Shown: one piece after another, positions 18,725-27,154 of the stretch
Position numbering within the stretch: position 1 is the stretch's first letter
How the letters are laid out: each line of letters begins with the position of its first letter
NCBI GenBank assembly: GCA_027532775.1
Contig: JAPZTO010000001.1
Location: 930,001-994,000, forward strand
From: Beijerinckiaceae bacterium
GTDB lineage: Bacteria; Pseudomonadota; Alphaproteobacteria; Rhizobiales; Beijerinckiaceae
Length of the DNA stretch: 64,000 nt
Direction: 5' to 3'
The notes under the pieces: generated by a model
Seen by the model: the letters and a program-made list of their open reading frames with translations, nothing else
Told to the model about the DNA's origin: nothing
Databases searched by the model: none
Made by a program: the position numbers and the translations under genes

Positions 18725-19315
18725 TCAGCGCGGCGCGCGTTTCGCGAGGATGCGCTGGAGTGTCCGCCGGTGCATGTTCAGCCGGCGCGCGGTTTCGGAG
18801 ACATTCCGGTCGCACAATTCGAAAATCCGCTGGATATGCTCCCACCGCACGCGATCGGCCGACATGGGATTTTCCGGCACGGCAATACGGACCCGCTCCT
18901 CGCCGACAAGGACGGCGAAAACATCCTCGATATCGGCCGGCTTCGGCAGATAATCGGCAGCGCCACGCTTGATGGCCGCGACGGCGGTCGCGATATTGCC
19001 GTAGCCGGTCAGGACCACCGCCCGCGCATCCGGGCGATGCCGCTTCAGCGCGGCGATGACATCCAGCCCGTTCCCATCGGGCAGGCGTGACTCCACGACC
19101 AGGCAATCAGGCGGGTTCCGGCTGATTACGGCGATCGCCTCGCCGATCGACTCGATGACCTCGACATCGAAGCCGCGGGGTTCCAGCCCCCGCAGCAGCC
19201 GCGACACGGCGAGCCGGTCATTGTCGACGATAACAAGGGTGCGACGGCCTGCTGCCGCCATCCCGCCAGTGCTTCCGCCTATTCCGGTCGGATCGGTTCC
19301 AATGCGCAACGACAT
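18725..19315 (-). CDS. ActR/RegA-type response regulator with altered phosphorylation site
   Basis: A 196-residue two-domain regulator. The C-terminal Fis-type helix-turn-helix (SADRVRWEHIQRIFELCDRN, then SETARRLNMHRRTLQRILAK) is essentially the ActR/RegA/PrrA consensus, so it should control redox or energy genes. The receiver keeps the Thr (VVLTGYG) and Lys (DYLPKPAD) switch residues. However, the phospho-acceptor Asp is Glu (VVESRLPDG, codon at 19091-19093) and the second acidic metal ligand is Asn (IVDNDR, codon at 19220-19222). No ActS/RegB kinase gene is adjacent, although the pair is normally together. The ATG at 19315 has GGAGG 4 bp upstream; a GTG precedes it directly. Confidence 0.88.
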   Translation of the reverse strand: MSLRIGTDPTGIGGSTGGMAAAGRRTLVIVDNDRLAVSRLLRGLEPRGFDVEVIESIGEAIAVISRNPPDCLVVESRLPDGNGLDVIAALKRHRPDARAVVLTGYGNIATAVAAIKRGAADYLPKPADIEDVFAVLVGEERVRIAVPENPMSADRVRWEHIQRIFELCDRNVSETARRLNMHRRTLQRILAKRAPR

Positions 19316-19641
19316 CACGCCTCCACGTCGATGTCCCGGTGCCTTCAGGGCAAGATTCCGGTGTTCGATGCGGTTTACGGCGAATGGTCCGGTTTGGATG
19401 AGTCCAGCCTCCCGAAAGACGCGGATTCTTGTCGGTCACCCGCCGGAGACAGGGAACCGAGGCCTGATCCGGCACTGCACGGAGAAAAAACGAGGCCGCC
19501 CCGGTGACGGAAGCAGCCCTTGCCGGCCCGAAATCGGGGCGCGTGCCGTCAACAGGCATTGACAATGACGCCAACAGATTCTCCGATCCTAACATAAGCC
19601 GAACGCGCTCAAGCGCCCGGCCCAATTCGGGAGCGTCTGTC

Positions 19642-21255
19642 ATGAAAATCAACCTGTCCCGCCGCCATGCGCTGGGCCTTTCCGCTGCCCTGATGGCGGC
19701 TTCTTCCCTGACCGCGATGGTCCCGGCCCTCGGCCAGACGCCGAAGGATACGGTCGTCATGGCCAAGCAGATCGACGATATCATCTCGCTCGACCCCGCC
19801 GAGGCCTTCGAGTTCTCGGGCGTCGAGGTCGGTGCCAATGTCTATGACAAGCTGATCGGCGTCGACATCACCAAGGGTAACGCCCTGGTCGGCGACCTCG
19901 CCCAGAGCTGGACCGTGTCGGATGACAACCTGACCTACACGTTCAAGCTTCGGCCGGGCGTGAAGTTCCATTCGGGCAACCCGCTGACGGCGGCTGACGT
20001 GGTCTATTCGTTCCAGCGCGCGATCGTGCTCAACAAGTCGCCGGGCTTCATCCTCGCGCAGTTCGGGTTCACCAAGGACAATGTGCTCGAGAAGGTGAAG
20101 GCGGTGGATGACAGCACCGTCAGCATCACGGTGTCGAAGCCCTTCGCGCCGACCTTCTTCCTCAATTGCCTGACCTCGGGCGTGGCCTCGATCGTCGATT
20201 CGAAGACCGTGAAGGCCAACGAAAAGGATGGCGATTTCGGCAATGCCTGGCTGAAGGCCAATTCGGCCGGCACCGGCGCCTATATCGTGCGCGCCTGGCG
20301 ACCGAACGAGCAATATGCCCTCGAGGCCAATCCGAACTGGTTCAAGGGCGCGCCGAAGAACCGCCGCGTCATCGTCCGGCATGTCGCGGAGCCGGCCTCG
20401 CAGCGCCTCCTGCTCGAGAAGGGCGACATCGATTTCGCGCGGAACCTCTCGAAGGACCAGCTGGCGGCCGTGAAGGGCAACCCGCAGGTCACAACTGTGC
20501 AGGGCGACAAGGGCTATATCCTCTATCTCGGTCTGAATACGAAAAACCCGAATTTCGCCAAGCCGGAAGTGCGCGAGGCGGTGAAGTGGCTGGTCGATTA
20601 CGACGCCATCGAGAAGAACATCGTCCAGGGCACGTTCCAGCAGCACCAGAGCTTCCTGCCGAAGGGCTTCCTCGGCGCGATCACCGACAAGCCGTACAAG
20701 TTCGACGTGGCGAAGGCGAAGGAACTGCTCGCCAAGGCCGGCCTGCCGAACGGCTTCACCGTGACGATGGATGTCCGCTCGACCTCGCCGATCACCGATA
20801 TCGCGCAGGCGATCCAGGCAAGCTGGGCGCAGGCCGGCATCAAGCTGGAACTGATCCCCGGCGATGGCCGCGCCACGCTGACCAAGTACCGCGCCCGCAC
20901 GCATGACATCTATATCGGCCAGTGGGGCCCGGATTATCTCGATCCGCATACCAATGCCGAGACCTTCGCGATCAATGTCGACAACAGCGATGACGCGAAG
21001 TCGAAGACGCTGGCCTGGCGCAATGCCTGGGACATCCCGGACATGACCAAGGCGACTCAGGCCAACGTGCTCGAGCGCGATGCCGACAAGCGCAAGGCGG
21101 TCTACGAGGCGCTGCAGCGCGAGCACCAGAAGACCTCGCCCTTCGTGATCATGTTCCAGCAGGTCGAGGTGGCGGCGGCGCGGTCCAACGCGAAGGGCTT
21201 CGTCGTGGGTCCGACCTCGGACACCAACTTCTACCACACGATCTCGAAGGAATGA
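19642..21255 (+). CDS. ABC transporter periplasmic peptide-binding protein (DppA/OppA family)
   Basis: A 537-residue SBP_bac_5 protein with a twin-arginine-like signal (LSRRHALGLSAALMAASSLT) and the family core (LVGDLAQSWTVSDDNLTYTF, then LRPGVKFHSGNPLTAADVVY). It is the first gene of a five-gene importer. GGGAG lies 8 bp upstream of the ATG. Downstream genes encode D-glutamate-type enzymes and a D-amino-acid aminotransferase, so di- or muropeptides or D-amino-acid peptides are plausible ligands; this is inferred. The 323 bp upstream (19319-19641) contain no gene I can support. Confidence 0.92.
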   Translation: MKINLSRRHALGLSAALMAASSLTAMVPALGQTPKDTVVMAKQIDDIISLDPAEAFEFSGVEVGANVYDKLIGVDITKGNALVGDLAQSWTVSDDNLTYTFKLRPGVKFHSGNPLTAADVVYSFQRAIVLNKSPGFILAQFGFTKDNVLEKVKAVDDSTVSITVSKPFAPTFFLNCLTSGVASIVDSKTVKANEKDGDFGNAWLKANSAGTGAYIVRAWRPNEQYALEANPNWFKGAPKNRRVIVRHVAEPASQRLLLEKGDIDFARNLSKDQLAAVKGNPQVTTVQGDKGYILYLGLNTKNPNFAKPEVREAVKWLVDYDAIEKNIVQGTFQQHQSFLPKGFLGAITDKPYKFDVAKAKELLAKAGLPNGFTVTMDVRSTSPITDIAQAIQASWAQAGIKLELIPGDGRATLTKYRARTHDIYIGQWGPDYLDPHTNAETFAINVDNSDDAKSKTLAWRNAWDIPDMTKATQANVLERDADKRKAVYEALQREHQKTSPFVIMFQQVEVAAARSNAKGFVVGPTSDTNFYHTISKE

Positions 21256-21287
21256 GCCGGCGCCTGACGGCGTAACGCCCCCCGAAT

Positions 21288-21318
21288 CGCCGTCCGGCCC
21301 CGTGCCGGGCGGCGTTTT
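21288..21318 (+). terminator. Hairpin with T-run between the binding protein and permease genes (attenuator)
   Basis: An 11-bp stem (21288-21298 with 21304-21314, one T-G wobble) with a 5-base loop is followed by TTTT. Its place after the binding-protein gene and before the permeases fits partial termination, a common way to make more binding protein than transporter. Confidence 0.65.
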
Positions 21319-21344
21319 CCCTTCCGCCCATCGCGAGACATCCC

Positions 21345-22370
21345 ATGTCCCATGCCCTCAGCCGGGGTGCCCGAACCGTCGCCAGGGAACTGATCACCGT
21401 GATGGTGACGATCCTTGGCCTGCTTGCCGTCACCTTCTTCATCGCCCGGGTCATGCCGGTCGATCCGGTCCTCGCGGTCGTGGGGGACAATGCCCGGCCG
21501 GATGTCTACGAGAAGGCGCGGCAGGATCTGGGCCTCGACAAGCCGCTGCTCGTCCAGTTCTGGCTCTATCTCCAGAAGGTGGTCCAGGGTGATTTCGGCA
21601 AGTCGGTCCTGACCTCCAACCTCGTTATCGACGATATCAAGCGCGTCTTCCCGGCCACGCTGGAACTGGCGACGCTGGGCACGCTGATCGGCATCTGCCT
21701 CGGCATCCCGCTCGGCGTGCTGGCCGCCACGAAGCAAGGGCGATGGCCGGACCATATCGCCCGGTTCATCGGGCTTTTCGGCTATTCCATCCCGATTTTC
21801 TGGCTCGGCCTGATGGGCCTGCTGATCTTCTACGCCAAGCTGGGCTGGGTTTCCGGCCCGGGGCGGATTGCGGTGTCCTACCAGGATTTCGTGCAGCCCA
21901 TTACCGGCGTTCTCTTGCTGGATTGCGCGTTGCAAGGCGAATGGGAGGCCTTCCGGAATGCGGTCTCGCATCTCGTCCTGCCGTCGGCCGTGCTGGGTCT
22001 GTTCTCGACGGCTTATATCAGCCGGATGACACGCTCCTTCATGATCACCGAGCTGCAGCAGCCCTATGTGATGACCGCCCGCGTCAAAGGCCTGAGCGAG
22101 CGCCGCGTGGTCTGGGGCCATGCGCTGCGCAACGCGATCGTGCCGCTGCTGACGGTAATCGCGCTGTCCTATGCCAACCTGCTCGAGGGCTCGGTGCTGA
22201 CGGAAACCGTCTTTGCCTGGCCGGGTCTCGGCCGCTACATCACCAATTCCCTGCTCAATGCCGACATGAATGCCGTGCTCGGCGGCACGATCGTTGTCGG
22301 ACTGATCTTCGTCGGCATCAACCTGCTGAGCGATATCATCGGGCGGGCCTTCGACCCGCGGGCGAGGTAA
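21345..22370 (+). CDS. Peptide ABC transporter permease, DppB/OppB-type
   Basis: A 341-residue inner-membrane permease of the BPD_transp_1 family. The N-terminal helix reads LITVMVTILGLLAVTFFIAR, and the DppB/OppB signature is RVMPVDPVLAVVGDNARPDV. The EAA-like loop is YVMTARVKGLSERRVVWGHA, which docks on the ATPases. A segment of about 40 residues (VSGPGRIAVSYQDFVQPITG and on) is the periplasmic insert usual for DppB. The next permease gene starts 3 bp downstream. Confidence 0.93.
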   Translation: MSHALSRGARTVARELITVMVTILGLLAVTFFIARVMPVDPVLAVVGDNARPDVYEKARQDLGLDKPLLVQFWLYLQKVVQGDFGKSVLTSNLVIDDIKRVFPATLELATLGTLIGICLGIPLGVLAATKQGRWPDHIARFIGLFGYSIPIFWLGLMGLLIFYAKLGWVSGPGRIAVSYQDFVQPITGVLLLDCALQGEWEAFRNAVSHLVLPSAVLGLFSTAYISRMTRSFMITELQQPYVMTARVKGLSERRVVWGHALRNAIVPLLTVIALSYANLLEGSVLTETVFAWPGLGRYITNSLLNADMNAVLGGTIVVGLIFVGINLLSDIIGRAFDPRAR

Positions 22371-22373
22371 GTC

Positions 22374-23264
22374 ATGGCAGGTCTCTATGCCTATCTGACG
22401 ACAGAAACCCCGGCCTCGCGCCGACAGGCCCGGATCGGGCAGGCCTACCGGCAATGGCTGGCGCTGCGCAAGAACCCGCTGGCACTGATCGGGCTGATCA
22501 TTGTCGTTGCGCTGCTGCTCATCGCCGCCTTCGCGCCGCTGATCGCACCCTATGATCCGCTGGCACAGAACCTCTCGCAGCGTCTGCTGCCGCCCTCGTC
22601 AAGGCACTGGTTCGGCACAGATGCGCTGGGGCGCGACATTTTCAGCCGGATCGTCCATGGCGCGCGGATCACCCTTGCCATCGTCGTGCTGGTGGTGATC
22701 TCGGTCGGGCCTGTCGGGCTGCTGATCGGCACTGTGGCCGGCTATTTCGGCGGATGGGTCGATACCGTGCTGATGCGCGTGACCGACGTGTTCCTTGCCT
22801 TCCCGCGGCTGGTGCTGGCGCTGGCCTTCGTGGCGGTGCTGGGCCCGGGCATCGAGAATGCCGTCATCGCGATCGCATGCACGGCCTGGCCGCCCTATGC
22901 GCGGGTGGCGCGAGCGGAGACGCTGGTCATCCGCAATGCGGATTACATCGCCGCGGTCCGGTTGCAGGGCGCCGGCCACGGGCGGATCATCCTCGGGCAT
23001 GTCGTGCCGATGTGCCTCTCGTCGGTGATCGTCCGGACGACGCTGGACATGGCCGGCATCATCCTGACGGCGGCCGGCCTCGGCTTTCTCGGCCTTGGCG
23101 CGCAACCGCCCCTGCCGGAATGGGGCGCGATGATCGCCACAGGGCGCGAATTCATCTTCGACCAATGGTGGGTCGCGGCCTTTCCGGGCATCGCGATCTG
23201 TCTTGTCGCGCTTGGCTTCAACCTGCTCGGGGATGGCCTGCGGGATGTTCTCGATGCCCATTGA
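22374..23264 (+). CDS. Peptide ABC transporter permease, DppC/OppC-type
   Basis: A 296-residue permease. The OppC N-terminal domain (RQWLALRKNPLALIGLIIVV and FAPLIAPYDPLAQNLSQRLL) is followed by FGTDALGRDIFSRIVHGARI, a hallmark of the DppC group. The coupling loop is DYIAAVRLQGAGHGRIILGH. It pairs with the upstream DppB-like protein to form the channel. The ATPase gene begins 10 bp after its stop. Confidence 0.94.
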   Translation: MAGLYAYLTTETPASRRQARIGQAYRQWLALRKNPLALIGLIIVVALLLIAAFAPLIAPYDPLAQNLSQRLLPPSSRHWFGTDALGRDIFSRIVHGARITLAIVVLVVISVGPVGLLIGTVAGYFGGWVDTVLMRVTDVFLAFPRLVLALAFVAVLGPGIENAVIAIACTAWPPYARVARAETLVIRNADYIAAVRLQGAGHGRIILGHVVPMCLSSVIVRTTLDMAGIILTAAGLGFLGLGAQPPLPEWGAMIATGREFIFDQWWVAAFPGIAICLVALGFNLLGDGLRDVLDAH

Positions 23265-23274
23265 GGAGCGGCGA

Positions 23275-24123
23275 ATGACCGAAGAACCGCCTCTCGTCGA
23301 GGTCAGCAATCTCCGGGTCCGGTTCCATACGCCGACCCGGATCGTCGAGGCCGTGCGCGGCCTGTCCTTCAGCCTCGGGCGCGAGAAGCTGGCGATTGTG
23401 GGCGAATCCGGTTCCGGCAAGTCGATGACCGGCCGGGCCCTGCTCGATCTCGTGCCCTGGCCGGGTGAAGTGCAGGCCGATGCGATGCGTTTCAAGGGGC
23501 AGGACCTGCTCGGCATGTCCGGCGAGGCGCGGCGGCGCCTGCGGGGCCGCCATCTCTCCATGGTGATGCAGGATCCGAAATTCTCGCTCAACCCGGTGAT
23601 GACCGTCGGCCGGCAGATCGCCGAGGCCTACCAGTTGCATCACAAGGCGGGCAGGAGCGAGGCGCGGGACCGGGCGCTGGCCATGCTCGAGGATGTGCTG
23701 ATCCGCGAGCCCGCGCGGGTCTTCGACCTTTACCCGCATGAAGTATCCGGCGGGATGGGGCAGCGCGTGATGATCGCGATGATGCTGATCGGTGAGCCGG
23801 ATGTCCTGATCGCGGACGAACCGACCTCCGCCCTCGATGTGACGGTTCAGGCGCAGATCCTCGATATTCTCGAGAAACTGGTGACCGATCGCGGCATGGG
23901 GCTGATTTTCATCAGCCATGACCTGCCGCTGGTTTCCGCGTTCTGCGACAGGGTGATCGTGATGTATGGCGGCCGGGTGATGGAGAGCTTGCCGGCGCGG
24001 GAACTGGCAAAGGGACAGCATGCCTATACGCGCGGGCTGCTCGGTTGCCTGCCGGATCTCGACCGCCCGGTCCGGCGGCTGGCCACGCTCCAGCGTGACG
24101 ATTCCTGGCTGCAGGGAGGCTGA
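23275..24123 (+). CDS. Peptide ABC transporter ATP-binding protein, DppD/OppD-type
   Basis: A 282-residue ATPase with Walker A GESGSGKSM, signature VSGGMGQRVMIAMM, Walker B VLIADEPTSALDVT and H-loop ISHDLPLV. It ends at YTRGLLGCLPDL plus about 20 residues and lacks the longer Cys-rich oligopeptide-binding C-terminal extension of many DppD proteins, so it is slightly short. The start at 23275 follows GAGGAG. The DppF-like gene starts 1 bp after its stop. Confidence 0.92.
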   Translation: MTEEPPLVEVSNLRVRFHTPTRIVEAVRGLSFSLGREKLAIVGESGSGKSMTGRALLDLVPWPGEVQADAMRFKGQDLLGMSGEARRRLRGRHLSMVMQDPKFSLNPVMTVGRQIAEAYQLHHKAGRSEARDRALAMLEDVLIREPARVFDLYPHEVSGGMGQRVMIAMMLIGEPDVLIADEPTSALDVTVQAQILDILEKLVTDRGMGLIFISHDLPLVSAFCDRVIVMYGGRVMESLPARELAKGQHAYTRGLLGCLPDLDRPVRRLATLQRDDSWLQGG

Positions 24124-24124
24124 G

Positions 24125-24880
24125 ATGGGTCCCGGCTCGATTGTCGTTCGCAATCTCAACGTGCGCTTCGGCGAGGCGCATGTCCTCAAGGATGTGTCCT
24201 TCATGGTCGGATCCGGCGAGAGCTTCGGTCTTGTCGGCGAATCCGGCTCAGGCAAATCCACCGTTCTACGCGTCCTGTCGGGCCTCAACCGCAACTGGGA
24301 CGGGGTTGTCGAGGTTGACGGGATGCCGTTACCGCAAAGGCCGGGCAAGGCCTTCTTCCGCTCGGTGCAAATGGTGTTCCAGGATCCGTTCGCCAGCCTG
24401 CATCCCCGCATGACGATCGACGCGATCCTCGCCGAGCCGCTGGCCATCCACGGGCTTGACCAGCCGGACCGGCGGATCGAGCGCGCGCTGGCGGAAGTCG
24501 GGCTGGATGGCGGCTTCCGGTTCCGGTTCCCGCATCAATTGTCGGGCGGGCAACGCCAACGCGTGGCAATTGCGCGGGCGCTGATCCTCGAACCGCGGAT
24601 ACTGTTGCTGGACGAGCCGACCTCGGCGCTCGATGTCTCGATCCAGGCCGAGGTGCTGAACCTCCTGCAGGATCTCAAGCTGCGGCTGGGCCTGACCATG
24701 CTGCTGGTGAGCCATAACCTCGCCGTGGTCGGCCATATGTGCAGCCGCGTGGCGGTGATGAAGCTCGGCAGGATTGTCGAGGAAGCCGATATCGAGTCCC
24801 TGCGCAAGCGAGGCGGACAGGATGCCTACACGCAGGAATTGATCGCCGCGTCGCGGCGTGTCGCCCTCGCCTCCGCCTGA
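24125..24880 (+). CDS. Peptide ABC transporter ATP-binding protein, DppF/OppF-type
   Basis: A 251-residue ATPase: Walker A GESGSGKST, a Q-loop in MVFQDPFASLHPRMT (the DppF-type wording), signature LSGGQRQRVAIARA, Walker B ILLLDEPTSALDVS and H-loop VSHNLAVV. It forms the second ATPase of the importer. The protein stops shortly after YTQELIAASRR, as in short DppF forms. It ends 3 bp before the convergent epimerase gene. Confidence 0.92.
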   Translation: MGPGSIVVRNLNVRFGEAHVLKDVSFMVGSGESFGLVGESGSGKSTVLRVLSGLNRNWDGVVEVDGMPLPQRPGKAFFRSVQMVFQDPFASLHPRMTIDAILAEPLAIHGLDQPDRRIERALAEVGLDGGFRFRFPHQLSGGQRQRVAIARALILEPRILLLDEPTSALDVSIQAEVLNLLQDLKLRLGLTMLLVSHNLAVVGHMCSRVAVMKLGRIVEEADIESLRKRGGQDAYTQELIAASRRVALASA

Positions 24881-24883
24881 GCC

Positions 24884-25873
24884 TCAGGGCGGGTTGGCGC
24901 CGACGGCCCCAAGCGGCGGCACCAACTGGCTGCCCTGGTAGATCAGGCCGGGCTCGCGATCCTTCGCCAACAGGAGCGGCCCGTCGAGATCGACGAATTC
25001 AGCACCCTGCGCCAGCAGGATCGCCGGCGCCATGGCCAGCGATGTGCCGAGCATGCAGCCGACCATGATCTTCAGGCCCCGCGCCCGGGCGGCATCGCGC
25101 AGTTCCAGCGCATCGGTCAGGCCACCGGTCTTGTCGAGCTTGATGTTGATCGCAGCATACCAGGGCGGCAGATGGCCAAGGCTGGCGGCATCATGGATGC
25201 TCTCGTCGGCGCAGATGACGATCGGCGAGCGGATATCCGCCAGTGCGGCATCCTCTCCAGCCGGCATGGGCTGCTCGATCAGCGCGACGCCGGCTGTTTC
25301 ACAGGCCGCGAGATTGGCGCCAAGCGTGTCCCGGCGCCAGGCCTCGTTCGCATCGACGATGAGGGTTGAATCCGGCGCGCCGGCGCGCACGGCGGCGAGC
25401 CGTTCCGCATCGCCCTCGCCGCCGAGCTTGATCTTCAGCAGCGGGCGGGCGGAGGCCTTGCGCGCGGCCTCGAACATGGTTTCCGGCGTGCCGAGACTGA
25501 GCGTGTAGGCGGTGGTCACAGGCTGGGGCGGCGGCAGGCCGGCAAGCCGGTGGAGCGGAAGGCCGGCCTGGCTCGCCTCGAGCTGCCAGAGCGCACAATC
25601 GAGCGCGTTGCGCGCCGCGCCGGCCGGCAGGAGCGTGCGGATTCCGGCGCGGGTGACGCCAGCCTCGATCTGCGGGCGCAGGGCCTCGAGGGCCGCGACA
25701 ACCCCGTCAATGCTCTCGCCATAGCGCGCATAAGGCACGCATTCGCCATGCCCGATGGCCGGGCCCTCCTGCAAGGCAACGACCACGACCACCGCTTCGG
25801 TGCGGCTGCCGCGCGAGATGGTGAAGGTGCCGGCGATTGGCCAGCTTTCCACGCGGATATCGAGTTTCGGCAT
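24884..25873 (-). CDS. dgcA: DgcA-like racemase / dipeptide (L-Ala-D/L-Glu) epimerase, enolase superfamily
   Basis: A 329-residue enolase-superfamily enzyme of the muconate-lactonizing subgroup. Catalytic features are all visible: the KxK pair in LLKIKLGG, metal ligands in IVDANEAW, ALIEQPMP and ICADES, and the opposite base Lys in NIKLDKTGG. Proteins of this type are annotated as L-Ala-D/L-Glu epimerases. When paired with a DUF1611 protein they act as N-acetyl-D-glutamate racemase (DgcA) in a D-glutamate pathway. Its start overlaps the dgcN stop (ATGA), so the pair is coupled. The neighbouring importer and D-amino-acid aminotransferase support a role in D-Glu or muropeptide use. Confidence 0.85.
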   Translation of the reverse strand: MPKLDIRVESWPIAGTFTISRGSRTEAVVVVVALQEGPAIGHGECVPYARYGESIDGVVAALEALRPQIEAGVTRAGIRTLLPAGAARNALDCALWQLEASQAGLPLHRLAGLPPPQPVTTAYTLSLGTPETMFEAARKASARPLLKIKLGGEGDAERLAAVRAGAPDSTLIVDANEAWRRDTLGANLAACETAGVALIEQPMPAGEDAALADIRSPIVICADESIHDAASLGHLPPWYAAINIKLDKTGGLTDALELRDAARARGLKIMVGCMLGTSLAMAPAILLAQGAEFVDLDGPLLLAKDREPGLIYQGSQLVPPLGAVGANPP

Positions 25874-26904
25874 CAGCCGGCCTTCCTGTTCGCAGAATGC
25901 GGAAACTCCGCAAGAACCCGATTGATGATCGATTCCACGCCGAAGCGGATCGGATCTGTCGCCGGCAGTTTATGGCGATCGGCGGTTTCCGCAATCAGCG
26001 CGCGGGCCTCGGCATCGCCGAGCTTCTCGGTATTGATCGCAATCCCCACCGGGCGGATGCCCGGATTGGTCAGCGATCCGCAGCGGATCGTCAGGTCGAT
26101 CACGTCGTCAATACCCGGCAGCGGATGCTTAACGCCGCGCATCGTGGTGCGGGTCGGCTCGTGGCAAACCACGAAGGCATCCGGCTGGGCGCCGTGCAGC
26201 AGGCCGAGGCTGACACCCGCGAAGGAGGGATGGAACAGCGAGCCCTGCCCCTCGACGAGATCCCAATGGGTCTCGGCTGCGGCCGGGCAGATCCATTCGA
26301 CCGCGCCGGAAATGAAATCCGCCACGACAGCGTCGATCGCAACACCGCGGCCGGAGATGAAAACCCCGGTCTGGCCCGTCGCGCGGAAATCCGCATCCAG
26401 GCCGCGCGCCCGCATGCCACGTTCCAGCGCCAGCGCAGTGTATTTCTTGCCGACGGAGCAATCCGTGCCGACGGTCAGCAGGCGCAGGCCGGGCCGCTTC
26501 GTGCCCTTGCCGGTGTCGAAACGCTGATCCGAATGGCGGACATCCAGCAGCTGACGACCGTGCCGGGCTGCCGCCTCGCGGATCTCCGGCTTGGAGCCAA
26601 GCCGCGTATGCAGGCCGCTGGCCACATCCATCCCCGCCTCGATGGCCGCAACGATCTCGGCCGTCCAGTGATCCGGCAGGACGCCGCCGGCATTGGCCAC
26701 GCCGACGATGAGCGTCCGGGCGCCTTTTTCGGCCGCCTCGGCGATCGACATCTCGGCAATGCCGAGATCAGCCTTGCAGCCCGGCAGGCGCCACTGGCCG
26801 AGGCACCATTCGGGTCGCCAGTCGACGATGCCATGCGCGGTCTTGGCGGCAAGCTGGTCGCCGACATCGCCGAGGAACATCAGATAGGGAGGGGTGACGA
26901 GCAT
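25873..26904 (-). CDS. dgcN: DgcN, DUF1611-family D-glutamate N-acetyltransferase
   Basis: A 343-residue DUF1611 protein. A P-loop-like element is seen in LLTVGTDCSVGKKYTALALE (about residues 145-165), along with DFRATGQTGVFISGRGVAID and the WDLVEGQGSLFHPSFAGVSL block typical of the family. In the pathway described for marine proteobacteria, DgcN acetylates D-glutamate and DgcA racemises the product to the L form. The assignment follows the family and the tight dgcN-dgcA coupling. Two LysR-type palindromes lie upstream, in front of the divergent regulator gene. Confidence 0.85.
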   Translation of the reverse strand: MLVTPPYLMFLGDVGDQLAAKTAHGIVDWRPEWCLGQWRLPGCKADLGIAEMSIAEAAEKGARTLIVGVANAGGVLPDHWTAEIVAAIEAGMDVASGLHTRLGSKPEIREAAARHGRQLLDVRHSDQRFDTGKGTKRPGLRLLTVGTDCSVGKKYTALALERGMRARGLDADFRATGQTGVFISGRGVAIDAVVADFISGAVEWICPAAAETHWDLVEGQGSLFHPSFAGVSLGLLHGAQPDAFVVCHEPTRTTMRGVKHPLPGIDDVIDLTIRCGSLTNPGIRPVGIAINTEKLGDAEARALIAETADRHKLPATDPIRFGVESIINRVLAEFPHSANRKAG

Positions 26905-26963
26905 GGGTCCGATCCTTGCTGGAACATGGCCGGATCATGCTCGCGACCCGCTTCGGAGGCCAA

Positions 26964-26976
26964 TGCAAGTTTCGCA
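26964..26976. promoter_or_regulatory. LysR-type palindrome, copy 1 (TGCAAGTTTCGCA)
   Basis: A 13-bp T-N11-A dyad with arms TGC-AA/TT-GCA, 60 bp upstream of dgcN. It closely matches the palindrome at 27059-27071 in the same divergent intergenic region, which strongly suggests a shared regulator. Confidence 0.6.
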
Positions 26977-27058
26977 AGGCCCCGGGGGCGGAAGGCCCGC
27001 GCACCTGCCCAGTCCGGCGCCATCGAGCCCGGCAGGGCGATGAGGCTCCCGCAATCGA

Positions 27059-27071
27059 TGCAAATTTTGCA
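27059..27071. promoter_or_regulatory. LysR-type palindrome, copy 2 (TGCAAATTTTGCA)
   Basis: A near-perfect dyad, part of ATGCAA-ATT-TTGCAT, lying 84 bp upstream of the lysR start and centred 95 bp from copy 1. Spacing by about nine helical turns would allow a looped LysR tetramer to control both divergent promoters. Confidence 0.65.
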
Positions 27072-27154
27072 TTGGCCATAGCGAGACCCGCGCTCCTACG
27101 ATAAAGGGGAAAGGACAGGGCCGTCCCGCCCGTTCGAGCACGGAGACGACGTGG

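Noticed and set aside
18393-18953. Plus-strand frame running from the gap into the actR-like gene
   Set aside because: Half of it is antisense to the regulator; the remainder has no family features and no clear start.
19609-21237. Frame antisense to the peptide-binding protein
   Set aside because: Covers a clear SBP_bac_5 gene on the other strand and shows no protein-like pattern.
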